A stretch of 64,000 bases of DNA from Trametes villosa (GCA_002964805.2 PUDQ02000113.1:682001-746000), one strand, 5' to 3'; counted from the stretch's first letter, positions 47,666 to 59,232 are shown. The notes: generated by a model from the letters alone, not told the origin. Program-made: numbers and translations.

Positions 47666-47680
47666 CTAACCCTAACCCTA
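47666..47680 (+). repeat. Telomere-like tract, 2.5 units of CCCTAA
   Basis: CTAACCCTAACCCTA is a perfect match to the complement of TTAGGG repeats, the usual telomere unit of agaricomycetes. It is flanked by a 7-bp inverted repeat, GTTGCCG at 47649-47655 and CGGCAAC at 47681-47687, which would place the tract in a loop. It lies 18 bp beyond the T run of the candidate RNA. It may be an interstitial telomeric scar or a template-like RNA segment. Confidence 0.6.
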
Positions 47681-48052
47681 CGGCAACTAGCTCGTTATAA
47701 AGCTCCCTTCAGATTCTTTCGGTTGGTTGTAGTCCGCCTGTTACGATCGATTAGTTTTTGTATGTTACGCGTTCTTTCAATCGAATATAACATCAACTTC
47801 GTGGAATGAGTACGGCTGCGAGGACTTCGTAGGAGCGCATTCTTGTTTCAAATGGCTTGTACAAGGCCGGTAGTTGGAACATCACTTGCATGGTCGGCAC
47901 TTGCGTATACCCGAACCTCTGAAGGAAGTGCATCGAGACGGCGTAGCAGATGTGGAGGGGAAACTTGGACATTCCGTGGGCGGACAGCAGGAGAGGATAA
48001 CAATACAGGTACTATACAGAATACGACCAAGCCCGACATACCGCGGGTCGCA

Positions 48053-48402
48053 TCACCGGATCGCCTCTAGTGTCTCCATCGACGTGACGCTGTTTCCGCG
48101 AATAACCTACGCGCGGGGGGACCTGTTAGCAGATGGGCACATGCGAGAACAACCAGCGTACTCACAACGGTGCCAATAGGATGCTTTTGTGCGGGGTTGG
48201 TCTCCTCGAGGGCGTCGTCGATAACAAGGTTGAGGAACAGGTCGTATCCGCGCAGGGTCCCGCTAACTTTGCGGCCTCCTTGGAGGTGGACGAAGAGCTT
48301 CTTGTCCATAAACTGTGTGGTGGGACACGGTCAGTATCACGTGTGGTTTGACGGAAAATGTATGCGCACCTTTTTGAGCTCCGGCTGCGAGGCTTTGGAC
48401 AT
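48053..48402 (-). CDS. SmG, core spliceosomal Sm protein (SNRPG)
   Basis: Three exons: 48402-48370, 48312-48166 and 48106-48053, giving 77 aa, the normal SmG size. It opens MSKASQPELKKFMDKKLFVH, the conserved SmG N-terminus. The Sm1 motif follows as LQGGRKVSGTLRGYDLFLNL and the Sm2 motif as GTVVIRGNSVTSMETLE. SmG is one of seven proteins that ring the Sm site of U1, U2, U4 and U5 snRNAs in the nucleus. Its nearness to the tentative U1-like RNA may be chance. The gene is divergent from the RGG-protein gene. Confidence 0.94.
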
Positions 48403-48811
48403 GGTGGCGGGCGATGGAGGCGACGATGGAGGAGGGCGTGAAGGCGCGCTGGGCTGGAGGACGCAGATCGCGCGGGCGGGCGGCCACGTGGGCGGATCCG
48501 GATAGGGAATGAGACCTGCCCATGCAGGAACAGGCGGGGCAGCTCGCGAGGCATCCTCCTCGTCCAACACGCTCTAGCCTCTCCCTCCCCCTGCCCCTTA
48601 CGCCTCCTCCACGCCGCTCTATCTATCGCCTCCTGCCCACGAAATATCACGAACCCCCGCGACGACCTCTTCTTGTATACTCTTCTTGCCAGTACTAGTG
48701 CTCGCACCGTCCTCGTGGGTCTATCTGTCTTCCCGCCTCCCGTCGTCACTGAGAGGGTACTTGACATGTCTACAGATCTCCACGAACATCCCAGCCTAGC
48801 TATTCGCCCGT
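48403..48811. promoter_or_regulatory. Divergent promoter region between SmG and the RGG-protein gene
   Basis: 409 bp between opposed start codons. It is GC-rich with pyrimidine tracts. No clear TATA box was recognised. Confidence 0.45.
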
Positions 48812-50632
48812 ATGGCCTCCACCGCGCCGCCGGCCACGCCCTCAGGAGGCGTCAACTCCTCTATGTGGGCCAGCCAGCCTCCAAGCCGCAGCGGCTGGGG
48901 CCGTAGTGGCGAGCCCGGGTCAGCGTTCCGCGGCTCATCTCGAGGAAGACCTGGACGAGGTGGAGGCGGGCGAGGAGGGCGCGGAGGCCGGGGTGCAGGT
49001 CGCGCTGGCGGGCCCAATGCACCACACGTGGACGAGAAGGCGTCCAAGCAGACCGTGGATCAGCCGAAAGATCTGCCCAAGAAACAAGCCCCCGCCCCCG
49101 CCCTGACCTCCACATCATCCGCAACATCCGCGAGCGATGTCTCCTCTTCTCTGGCGCCGAAGCCGTCCGGCCGGTCCAAGGAACCGAAGCCGCCTGCGAA
49201 GAAAGCACCGGAGAGCAAGGCGCCGCCCCGCAAGCTACCCCCCATTGTTGTAAATCCCCCTCCTGCCGCCTCTAGCGACGCCCCCGCCTCCGCGACGACA
49301 CCGAACCGCGCACGCCGCAAACGCTCCCAAAACAAAGGGAGCGCATCATCCGTCTCATCAAAGAAGTCGCCGTCTACCGAGTCTAGTACGAGCCTCCTGC
49401 GCGCGGAGAAATCACCTGTGATCACCAAGGACCTCCCGCCCCATCTCGCCCCGCCTCCGCCGCCGGAGACGCCGTCGTTCGACATCAAGCATGATATCGA
49501 CGCCCTCGTCGAGCGCGTGCGCGCGGTGGCCATGGACAGGCCGCATACGCCTGGCAGCCATATCGACTGGGCGGGCGACGACGACGACAGCCTGCCGGAC
49601 TTGGACGACTGGGGCGTCAAGAGCGTCACAGACAAGCCCAGTGCGCCGGCTCTCAGCCAGTCCGACCTGATCTCCCCTATCCTCGCGGACGCGCTGAAGC
49701 CCCTCCCTAATCTCGAATTTGGTTCTCCGCACCCTGGCGCTGTGGCTGCCCTAGGACCCCAGAGTGCAACCGCCCCGAAGAGCGAAGCCTCCTCTGCGGC
49801 ACTGGCTCTATCTCAGGCGGACGACGGCGACCACACGCCCCGGGGTGCGGTTGATACTGCCAAGGCTAGCACAGACGCCAAATCGAAACAGGAACCACGT
49901 GCAAACAGCGACAAAGTTGCGGATGCAAAACCTGGGAACAATTCTGTGAAGCAGCCTATCCAGCCTAGTTCCAACGGGTTGGCTTCGGGCGAGAAGGCGA
50001 AGGCGAAAGGAGGTGCACCGAAGTCTCCACTGAGCAAGTCCAAGCCGCTGTCGCATCCGTTTCTACCGCCCAAGCCGGTCGTAGTGGCGGATCCCCCCGC
50101 TAAGCATGCGCCTCCACGAAAGCCCCCGGTGCCCGCGGTAGACACGAAGCAGGAACCCACGCCAGAAGAGCCCCCGAACAGCGATGTAGCCAGCTCGATG
50201 CACGCGCCGACCCCCAGCAAGGACTCGTCCTCCTCCAAGGACACCTCGCCCGAGCGCCAGGGCCTCGCCGCGTCCATGCACGCGCCCCTCTCCTCGTCCA
50301 TGTCCGCCCCGAGCCACATCACCACGCACACCACGCCCGCCGCGCCGCCGTTCACGCCGACGCACGGCCGCGCGCACACCGTCGGCCGCCCGCGGATGCC
50401 GTTCGGCGCGTTCCCCGAGGGCGAGCGCGCGTCGCACCGCGACCGCATCAGCCACGCGCGCACGCACTCGTCGCCGCCGACGGGCCCGGGCACGTCTGCC
50501 GCGCGGGCGCGCGCGGTGCACGCCAGCCGGCCCATCCTCTCGGGCGCGGCGATCTCGCAGGTGATGCGCTCCCTCGGCGGGCCGTCTCCGAAGCGCGAGA
50601 CCGCGCCCGCTGCTGCCGCGGCGAAGGAGTAG
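48812..50632 (+). CDS. Disordered RGG-box protein of unknown function
   Basis: A single uninterrupted frame of 606 aa, which is striking in a region where nearly every gene has many introns. The N-terminus is Ser/Pro-rich, then a Gly/Arg box (GRPGRGGGGRGGRGGRGAGR) typical of RNA-binding proteins. The middle has one short ordered-looking block around residues 215-270: FDIKHDIDALVERVRAVAMD and SHIDWAGDDDDSLPDLDDWG. The remainder is low-complexity Pro/Ser/Lys/Ala, ending in an Ala/Lys tail. I do not recognise the family. The RGG box suggests a role with RNA or ribonucleoprotein granules, but that is inference from composition only. The ATG at 48812 is the first in frame. Confidence 0.8.
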   Translation: MASTAPPATPSGGVNSSMWASQPPSRSGWGRSGEPGSAFRGSSRGRPGRGGGGRGGRGGRGAGRAGGPNAPHVDEKASKQTVDQPKDLPKKQAPAPALTSTSSATSASDVSSSLAPKPSGRSKEPKPPAKKAPESKAPPRKLPPIVVNPPPAASSDAPASATTPNRARRKRSQNKGSASSVSSKKSPSTESSTSLLRAEKSPVITKDLPPHLAPPPPPETPSFDIKHDIDALVERVRAVAMDRPHTPGSHIDWAGDDDDSLPDLDDWGVKSVTDKPSAPALSQSDLISPILADALKPLPNLEFGSPHPGAVAALGPQSATAPKSEASSAALALSQADDGDHTPRGAVDTAKASTDAKSKQEPRANSDKVADAKPGNNSVKQPIQPSSNGLASGEKAKAKGGAPKSPLSKSKPLSHPFLPPKPVVVADPPAKHAPPRKPPVPAVDTKQEPTPEEPPNSDVASSMHAPTPSKDSSSSKDTSPERQGLAASMHAPLSSSMSAPSHITTHTTPAAPPFTPTHGRAHTVGRPRMPFGAFPEGERASHRDRISHARTHSSPPTGPGTSAARARAVHASRPILSGAAISQVMRSLGGPSPKRETAPAAAAAKE

Positions 50633-51073
50633 CTGTCGCGGTGTGGTGACTCGTGAAGCGTCCGCTAGAAGGGGCGCCGCCGTCGTGTATGATCTAGCGC
50701 TGCGTATTTCCCTGGTTTCGTGCTGTCCGTGCTTCCGTCTCCTGTCTGGCTCGATACCCAGCTCAGTATCTCGTCCCGCTCCCTCCCCTTCCTACCTCCT
50801 CCCTGCCCCGGCCGTGCTTCCGCTTACTCCAATCCGCTGCTCCATCGCCCCCAGTGCTCCGTGCTCCTTCCCCTCCCGTGCTTGTATACGATATTGCGTA
50901 CGTTTCGGACCTTAATCTCCGTGCTGGATCTTTCAGGTGATAGTGTGCTTGTAGTGGCTCAGGCGTCTGGATGCATCTCGCAAATGGAAAATCGACGGCT
51001 CATGACTACACTTCACTGCAGATGCCCGCCTATAAGGAAGCTCGGGGAGCCATGTGCGTGTGTGGGGAGTATA
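50633..51073. other. Convergent intergenic stretch between the RGG-protein gene and MDM10
   Basis: 441 bp between two convergent stops, probably 3' untranslated regions. It is pyrimidine-rich on the plus strand. No gene or repeat was recognised. Confidence 0.5.
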
Positions 51074-52620
51074 TTATCCGGAGCTGAAATATGACAGCTC
51101 TAGCCCTACGGATTTTATGGGCTTTGAACGGCTGGACAGGTTGGAGACGACGCCTAAGCTAATCAAGACGTTCCGCAACCGGCCTTCCCATAGTAATGAC
51201 ACGTCCTGCGGATACTCCAGTCAGCATTCAGCCGCATCAAAGAGAAGAGGGTGCACCTACCGTCGTCGTCGACACTTTCGCCTTCACTACACCCTGCACC
51301 TCGTCCGCGAGCTCCGACACCGACGGCAGGGACTCGTCTGCGGGCAGCGTCGACGGGTGGTGGTGCGCTTTCCCGCGGCGCTGCCACCACTCGGCGCCGA
51401 CGGACCACTCGCTCTCGTAGCTGTAGACGTTGAAGTCGAAGCGGGACGCGAGTGAGAGGTCGCGCGACACGCGCGCGGCGTATGCGCCGGATATGTGCCC
51501 GAGCATGGGGTTGAAGAGCGCGGTGATGGTCGTGGGGGGCTGCGAGGGCGGGGGACGTGGGGTTGAACTAGGTGAGGATGATGATGAGGGGACCTGGAAA
51601 GACGGCGGCGTTGCGTCGGGTACGGTGGTGAAGCGGATCCCGGTAGACACTGGGACTGGCTGTCAGCGTCCTGTAGGGGTGTCAGGCGAACGGTATGCAC
51701 GCACCTCCTGCGCTCTTCTCCTTCGCGCTGAAGTAGAACTCCCCGCCGACCGACACGCGCCCCTTCAGCCCCCCCTCCATCGCCTCCTCCTCGTCGACGC
51801 GCTTCAGGCCCGAGCGGCGGCCCGCAAACGCATGCCCCGCCTTCTCGCCGTCGCCCTGCAGCGCGTCCGCAGCGGGCCCGACCTTGCCGAAGTTGTAGAG
51901 CGAGCGCACGCCCCACATACCGTCCTCCGCGCTCCACGTGTACTCCGTGCACCACTTGCCCGTGTCCTGCTGCAGGCTGAACATGATGTTGCTCGCGGGG
52001 CCGTGCCCCTTGGACTTTTCGTACGAGATCGGCGCGCGCGGGTCCGAGATCGCGGCGACCATCCCCTGGAGCGTGGGCGTTATGCGCGTCGAGTAGAGCG
52101 CGTCGAGGCGGCCGGTGGGGACGTATATGCGTCCGTATAGCAAGTAGTCTGCGGGGGCGATCAGGGCACGGCTGGAGGTACAGCGTAAGGATGCGCATAC
52201 CGCGGGTGTCGACGCGCTCGCCCGCCAGCCACTCCTCCTCCTTGCCCTCGGGCTTGCGCGGCTGGTCGAAGACTTTGAAGCGGTCGACCATGTCCTTGAA
52301 ACGGACGTCGCCGGAGCCCTTGACGTCGAGGTTACAGCTGGTGAATATGTAGCCGACGGAGCCGTTGAGGGAGGGGAGGGCGTTCATCGAGTACGTCGTC
52401 TTGAAGAGCGAGTTCGGGGCCTTGGAGATGGAGAAATGCAGCCCCCGGGGCACACTAAAGTCGAGCAGCGCTGTTCTAGCCGTCTGGGCGGGGTCCTGTG
52501 GAGATGAGGGCAGACCGGCGTACCGTTGGACGAACGCGTGAGGTTCGCGTATAGGTTGTCCTCATTCCACCCCGTCTCCCTGTAGTAGCTGCGCAGAACA
52601 TAGGACGCAAACGGATGCAT
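51074..52620 (-). CDS. MDM10: MDM10, mitochondrial outer-membrane beta-barrel protein of ERMES
   Basis: Five exons: 52620-52524, 52470-52201, 52148-51705, 51649-51261 and 51205-51074, giving 443 aa. Mdm10 is a 19-strand barrel linking ER and mitochondria in the ERMES complex, and it also helps the SAM complex release Tom40. Family blocks are MHPFASYVLRSYYRETGWNE, LLDFSVPRGLHFSISKAPN, MNALPSLNGSVGYIFTSC, YLLYGRIYVPTGRLDALYS, ITALFNPMLGHISGAYAARV, RFDFNVYSYESEWSVGAEWW, and the C-terminal SLLWEGRLRNVLISLGVVS and PIKSVGLELSYFSSG, ending with the aromatic-glycine pattern of outer-membrane barrels. A Ser/Pro-rich loop in exon 4 might hide one more small intron but is open as read. Confidence 0.93.
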
Positions 52621-52924
52621 GGCGGTGGAGGAAGCGGACGGCAGGCGTCGTACTCAGCGCTGAGGAAGGCAGTCGGCCAGCGACTTGGTCGGCGTCTCAG
52701 AGAAAGTGCTTGGCCGGGGAAGCGCCCATGATACACCACGGGCGCCAGTCCGTTAATCCCCGATTCGAGGGTTCTTGAAGTTGGGCCTAGTACCGCAGGC
52801 CGCCTTACCAGAGCCTACCGCAGTACTCGCTGCGAAGTCCTTCTGAGTTCTCGAGGCTCGTCGTGGTAGAAAAGGACGGGCTTGTCAGCGCACGAAGGTA
52901 TCCTCATCTCATCCACCTCTCACC

Positions 52925-53083
52925 ATGGACTGGGACGAGTTTGACACGGCCGCCGAACAGCTTGAGTCCCTCAAAGTCGGACTATCCTCAGAGTCGAGCC
53001 CGGGGAATGTCTCAACCCCCCAAGATGCCGTTCGCCACCTCGACATGCAATGGTACACGTCCGTCAGCAGACGGGGTCGATAG
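52925..53083 (+). other. Possible DDX60 N-terminal coding segment ended by an in-frame TAG
   Basis: ATG at 52925 opens a frame (MDWDEFDTAAEQLESLKVGL, then HLDMQWYTSVSRRGR) that runs in phase into the DDX60 sequence but meets TAG at 53081-53083, immediately before the ATG at 53084. It looks like the acidic N-terminus expected ahead of [11 protein letters not shown] in related helicases. No intron of normal size removes the stop in frame. Confidence 0.45.
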
Positions 53084-56000
53084 ATGGACCTCATCAGCGA
53101 CTACGCCGGAAGTGAACCATTCGTCATAGATGGTTGGAACGGTCGCAGCCTGCGCCAGTTCTCTCACTCTAACCAGCCCACTTCGTTCAGGTGAAGCATT
53201 GATTCAGCTTGTTCTGGACGACCCTTTACTCGCATTGGGTTGCAAGGATGGTGAGCCTGTTGCGTGGTGCGAGATGGCATGGCCACTAACTCCAAATCTA
53301 GACGTGAGCTTTCAGATCGTCCACGCAATCTATAGCATGGAACGCGTCCTGCATGAGATCGCCACACGTTCTACGTCCTTCGAGATCGCCTTTTGGCATG
53401 GTGAGGACCCTACTCTATAGCCACTGCCTACCTAACAATGCCACACCAGACAGGCGTTTTCTGACGGTACAGCTCGGTAAGAGCGAGTACTGTAAAGATC
53501 AGAGCACAGCGGCGGGTCACAGGTCACAGGGGGCCTCGCCGCCCCGCTATTTAGCCTGCGTCACTGGTCACAACGGCTCCGGGGCCCCTAAGCGCCCATT
53601 TCTGGCCTCCGGAGCGGGCGCTAACGCGCCGTATATGGTAGTTGTGGGCGCCCCGCCGCTCCGCCGCTATGTACCTCGGCGGTCACAGGTCACACCCGGC
53701 GCCGCTATGCTCTGATCTCTACAGTATGTGACGTCGTCCCGCTCACTGGCCCGGAACATGCTCTTCAACCACCTCCGTTCGCTGGACATCCAAGTCCACA
53801 CGTTCCTAGACACGTCTGATCCCAGGTGGCTGTCGTATCAGAGGCATATCAAGGTGAAAATAATTGACATCCCCCATCGTCAGCGAGATTAATTACTTCC
53901 AACAATAGCCTATGTTCGTCATGACCGGCGATGGCGGGGCCATAGAGAAGAACACGTCCAACTTGCATGCCGAATGCGTTCTTCTCCAGCGTGTTTTCGT
54001 CTACACGCTTCTCACCCAAGGTGTTTCCGTAACACCGCTGAAGGGCAGCGAGTACCGAGACTCCAAAGTAAGTCTATTGCAACATGTGGTGCTGCTCTAC
54101 TGAGCCTCTGCTACCGTAGATCATGTCGTTCGTCTATGAGCAGCAAGTGGACAGCGACCCGATAAGTCGTTTCGGGCGCAACTTTTGGCGTTCCGTCACG
54201 AATGCGTCGCAATCACTGGAGGAGCGTGAAACCAGCTTGCGTTCGGGTATCCCTTGGAGGCCTTTGCAGAGTGCGGAGCCTGTCCCAGCGGGCAAGCTAG
54301 CCAAGGGTCTTGCCCGAAGGTTGTCTAACTCTAAGTTGTCTCATCAGGAGCTCTTCCCGGAACTCCTTCACATATTCCTTGCGCACATCCTCCTCGTTCC
54401 CCGTCTCAGTTTGAAGGAACGAGCACAGCCGACCGTATCCCTTCCCGCCGTCCTCCGCGACCTCATCCTCAAGTCGTTCCTCCCGGGGGTATTCCTTCAC
54501 CTCGAACTCCAAGGTGTCTCCGCAGTCACCGTCGACGTCCAAGTGTTTGCCACTCTCCTGGACCACTTCCTCCGGGTTCAGCACTCCTCACTCTCCTCGG
54601 CACTTGGCGGTGATATTGCAACGACTGTAGGGGCGATCTGGCATGAATGCAACCTACGCGCCCCTGACTTGGCTCTGCTCTATGCTCGTTTCCCTCCGGC
54701 TGTGTCGGTCGTCCCAGCACGGGGCGCACGCGAAGAACGCCCTACGAGGCTTCTCCCCTTCCAGCACGCGCTCTTCGATGAGGAACTCGCCGTGATCGGC
54801 CTCGACATCGAGGAGGCGAGCGAGGACGAAGACAAAGGCGCTTCCCACCTCGAGTTCAACACCGCGTTCAGCGACACGCAGCACTGGCACAATCACAAGC
54901 GTGCCGTCCTCCCTGCTCATCTTGGTGGCAAGGACACTCTCGGCCCTGTGACGGAGTGGCAGCGCCAGCGTCAGCTGCGGAGCGAACAGCGCTTCATGTC
55001 GAAGTTGCAATGGCAGGCGGAGACCCTCACTGGCGCGCACGGCACCCCTCTACAGCAGATCGTCATCCCCAGTGCTGCGGCGAGTAGAAAGTCGAAGGGG
55101 GCTCCCCCGGCTAGTGCGAACGCGGTACGTCCTACGGTTCATGCGGAGGGTGTGCACGGTAACTCATTGATATAGGACGGTGCAACCTCGAAGCCTATCA
55201 AGGCCACGCCTGGGAAGAAGGGCAAGAAAGAGGTTGTATCCTCTGCCGACAAGATTCGCCTCGCCAACCAAGCGAAGAAGCAGGCGAAGGAGAGCGAGTC
55301 CAACGTCCAGTGGTGGAAGGACCAACTGCAGGATATCAAAGGCAAGCCCTCGCAAGCGCAGATTGTCGCGATGGACCACCTGATGCGGAACAAACGGACG
55401 AGAGACGGCTGGCTCGCTGTCGAAGCTCGTCTGTACCGCGTCCACCTCGAGCTCGAGCTCTGGCTCACAGATCCCGCGCGGGAGTCGACGACGGCGCGCG
55501 ACCGCTATACCGTCGCGATCATGCGTATGGTCAAGGAACTCTTCGAGTCGAAGGACCTCTTCCCGAACATCTCTACAGAAGACCGCGTGCTCAACTTCGA
55601 CTTCGTGAAGCTCGTGAAGGCGAAGAGCGGCCGCGCGCTGCACAAGTGGATGGGCATCACCGAGGACCCCGTCGTTTGGCAGCTGCGCCTGTTCGGCGAG
55701 TACGTGGATCGGAGTATGGACAGCCAGAGCGACCCGCGCGTTGCCTTCAAGCCCGACGCCTGGCAGCGGAAGGTGCTGGACTGCCTGGACCGCAACGAGT
55801 CCATCCTGGTAGCCGGTGAGTTCCTTTACACTCTCTTTGACTTGATCGCTGATTCCGAGGCCATGTAGCTCCCACAAGCGCCGGGAAAACCTTCATCTCA
55901 TACTACGCGATGGAGACGTTGTTGAGATCTTCGGACGACGATATCCTCGTCTACGTCGCCCCCACGAAGGCCCTCGTCAGCCAGATCGCGGCGGAGGTCT

Positions 56001-59000
56001 ATGCGCGGTTTCGAAAACAGCTGGGCACAAGTGCGTTTGGCCAGTGTCTGGGGAAGGACCTACGTTAACTCCTCACTGCAGAGGCTTGCTGGGCTATCCA
56101 TACGCGGGACTACCGAGTACACAATCCGCAGAACTGTCAGATTCTCGTCACGGTTCCAGAAATGCTGGCGACTATGCTCCTCTCGCCCCCTCTGGCGAGG
56201 ACGTGGACACCGAGGATCAAGCGACATGTGTTACCTCTTTGCTGTAAAACCGACTGAGGGTACTTACTGTACTATTACTCTAGGATCATTCTCGACGAGA
56301 TCCACACCATCGGTCAGCAAGAAGGTGGCGCTGTTTGGGAGCAAATCATCCTCCTGGCCCCCTGCCCTCTAATGTAACTCGTACTCATGTTCTTGTCGTC
56401 TGCTAGCACGCACTGATTCCTGGGTTTCAGCGGCCTCTCTGCGACTATCGGAGAACCTGAAAAGTTCAACGCATGGCTCGCGTCCGTCCAAGAAGCGCAC
56501 GGGTTCAAGCACACTTTCATCCATCATCCCCATCGGTACTCGCATCTGCGCAAGTACACGTATCTACTCCAGCCAGGCGATCAGCCAGCGCCGTTCAACG
56601 GTCTCGTCGAGTACCGCAAGACGGAACGACTGCGCTTCGTCCATCCGATCTCCATGCTCGCCTTCGGGGCGCGTAGCATTCCTCCGGACTTCTCGCTTGA
56701 AGCGGCGGACTGCTTGTCTCTCTACCACGCGCTTGAGTCGTCCCGGGACCAGATCTCATTCGACATCGATGCGTTGAACCCGACGCGCTTCTTCGCCGAT
56801 CTGAAGGGCACTCTCCTCAAACAGAAGGACATCCTGAGCTACGAAGGGGCCCTGACGGGGCAAATCTCTGGGATGATCGAGTCGTCCAATCCGTCGGACC
56901 AGGACTCTGTTCTGAACCGCATTATCAAGAAGTTGACGGACCCGGCAGTAGATAGGGCGGACCAGAGATATACGCCTCCTTCGAAGCAGTTTTACGCCAA
57001 CTTGATGCCCTTGTTGTCAGATCTGCACGCCCATGGCGACCTGGTGAGTACACACGGGAGTGGCTACGGGGCCCCTATGCTGACGAGTCCCTCTAGCCTG
57101 CTCTGTTGTTCAGCTTCGACCGCACGGCGTGCGAAAACATGGCGCGGGTGATCCTCGACGTGCTCGAGAAAGCGGAGAAGCGGTGGCGCGAGACGAACCC
57201 CGGGTGGCAGCGCAAGATGCAGCAGTGGGAGCTCTGGCAATCTAAAGCCAAGGAGCGAGTACGCGAGGCAGAGCGGCTACAAAAGGCGAAGAAGGGCGAC
57301 GACACCGCCGACCAGCAGGACGCCAGCTGGGAGGCGTCCTTCAACCCAAAGGACCCGTCCCCGCAGTTTTCGTTCGCGGGCAGCTCGTTGGCTTTCTCGA
57401 AATCAGAACTGGATGAAGAGATTCTGTCGCTTGCCCGATGGAGTGCGGCCCCTCCTTGGGTTTTGCGGGCCTTACTGAGGGGTGTCGGCGTGCATCATGG
57501 TGGCATGAACAAGCACTATCGAACACTTGTTGAGAGGTGAGTGGGCTCGTAGCAACCACGCACAGAGCCTAATTGTGTTACTAGTTTGTACCGATCCGGA
57601 TATCTACGCGTCGTCATTGCCACAGGTCTGTCCATTGGTATAGGTATTGCACTGCCGCCATTACTCAACGCGGCCGTGTAGGAACGCTGGCGCTAGGTAT
57701 CAACGCACCAACGAAGACTTCGGTGTTCTGCGGAGACTCACCCTTCCTCACGGCTCTCATGGTACGTTAGGCCTGTGGCAACACTCTCTTTAAAACTGAT
57801 CACTATTCTTCAATAGTACCGCCAATGCGCCGGACGCGGTCAGTATGGTTTCGTGAGACTGCGAGTATACAAGATTAACAATGATGCTACAGCTGGTCGA
57901 CGAGGATTCGACCTGCTCGGAAAGGTTGTCTTCTATGGGCTCGCCATGGACAGATGTCAGCGGCTTGTGTTGTCGAAACTCCCTTCGCTCGGCGGCAACT
58001 TCCCCCTGACCTCGACTATGGTGCTGCGCCTGTTCAACCTCCTGCAGGGATCTAACGATGCTCCCGTCGCACGCAACGCGATTAAGAGCATCCTCCGTCT
58101 ACCTCACGTCACCTTCGTCTCCGACGTCGGCCAAGACCTGCTCCTACACCACATCCGGTTCAGCATCGACTATCTTCGCCGTGCGGGTCTCCTCGATGCG
58201 CAAGGCAATCCGATCAACCTGTGCGGCGTTGCTGCCCATCTGTACTACACCGAACCGAGCAACCTCGCGCTGATCGCCCTCCTCCGCCACGGCGTCGTTC
58301 ATCGGATCTGCAACCAAGCGAGCATCGTTACGGCCAAACGAGACCTGCTGCTGCTTCTCTGCCATCTGTTCGGCCGTCGCTACTTGCCCAAGGCTTACGC
58401 GTCAAGCGACACTCTCAAGGCGATCATGAAGAAGTCGCCATCCATAGTCGTTCTCCCTCCGCTGCCGGACGACGCTCGCAAAGTCCTGCTGGAGCACGAG
58501 GAGCACATCAAACGCGTTTTCACCGGCTATGCACGGGCCTACATTTCGCAGCATGCGGAAATGCTCCGCGAGGACTCAATGCTACCTCATAGCCGGAAAG
58601 CCATGTGCGTCGCGGAGGACCTGGAAGATCCCTCGCCTTTCCGGGTGCAGCTACGCCGATCCGCCGTGTCTACCGTGGTCCGGTCGCCGTTCGTCGCAAT
58701 TTCGGGCCACGGCGACGTGTTTGGCTCGGTGTCGGAGTTGGCGAGCACGTCGCGGCACGGTCTCCATCTGAACGAACACGCGATCCCGTCGATGCGCCAC
58801 CTCGCCGCCGTCCCGGGGGCGGACAACGACGAGTTCGCGCTGAACGCGTACCTCCTCGACTTCTACACGCACGGGCAGACCGCGGCGCTGCACGCAGCGA
58901 ACGGCATCCGCCCGGGCGACGTGTGGTACCTCCTCCAGGACTTCACGCTCACCCTCAAGGCGATCCGCACCGGCCTCGCCCAGCTGCTGCAGAAGACCGG

Positions 59001-59232
59001 GACGGACGCTGCTCGCGCCGAGACAGCCGCAGAAGGCGAACCGTCGGAGATCGACAGCGGGTACGGGACCGTGGACCCTGCGGAGGGTGACCCAGACGTA
59101 CACGACGAGGACTCGGGCGCGGAGTCGTTCAGGCGGCCCTCGGGCGTGACCGATCGCGACTGGAGGGTCTTCGAGGTTCTGGACGTAGTGACTGTCGAGT
59201 TCGACGAGAAGTTCCACGCAATGTGGGCGTGA
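53084..59232 (+). CDS. DDX60-type SKI2-family DExH RNA helicase
   Basis: Seventeen exons: 53084-53132, 53191-53250, 53302-53400, 53450-53466, 53725-53853, 53909-54067, 54120-55124, 55176-55815, 55869-56030, 56082-56229, 56284-56373, 56431-57043, 57097-57536, 57585-57625, 57682-57761, 57817-57838 and 57893-59232, giving 1,697 aa from the ATG at 53084. Helicase motifs are clear: Walker [10 protein letters not shown], Ia [36 protein letters not shown], motif IV/V region [14 protein letters not shown] with [18 protein letters not shown], and VI YRQCAGRAGRRGFD. The large N-terminal region ([20 protein letters not shown]) and C-terminal part match DDX60, a cytosolic helicase known in mammals for antiviral and translation roles; the fungal role is unknown. 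The true start may be 52925 if the intervening TAG is an error or is read through. Intron 4 (258 nt) holds repeats. Confidence 0.88.
53467..53724. repeat. Repeat-rich enlarged intron in the DDX60-type gene
   Basis: The intron is 258 nt against about 50-60 nt for most others in the gene. It has two direct copies of GTCACAGGTCACA (53516-53528 and 53682-53694), several further GTCAC pentamers, repeated CCGCTAT words, and an inverted pair AGCGCCC/GGGCGCT near 53591-53622. It may be a small decayed insertion; no terminal repeats or duplication were established. Confidence 0.5.

Noticed and set aside
47753..47766. AGTTTTTG followed by GTATGT, resembling the Sm site plus 5' splice site that ends some ascomycete telomerase RNAs
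   Set aside because: It lies only about 70 nt after the telomere-like tract, too close to leave room for the expected pseudoknot and three-way junction.
53053..53083. Very short introns (15 or 18 nt) near the in-frame TAG of the DDX60-type gene
   Set aside because: They are below workable intron size, and neither removes the TAG.
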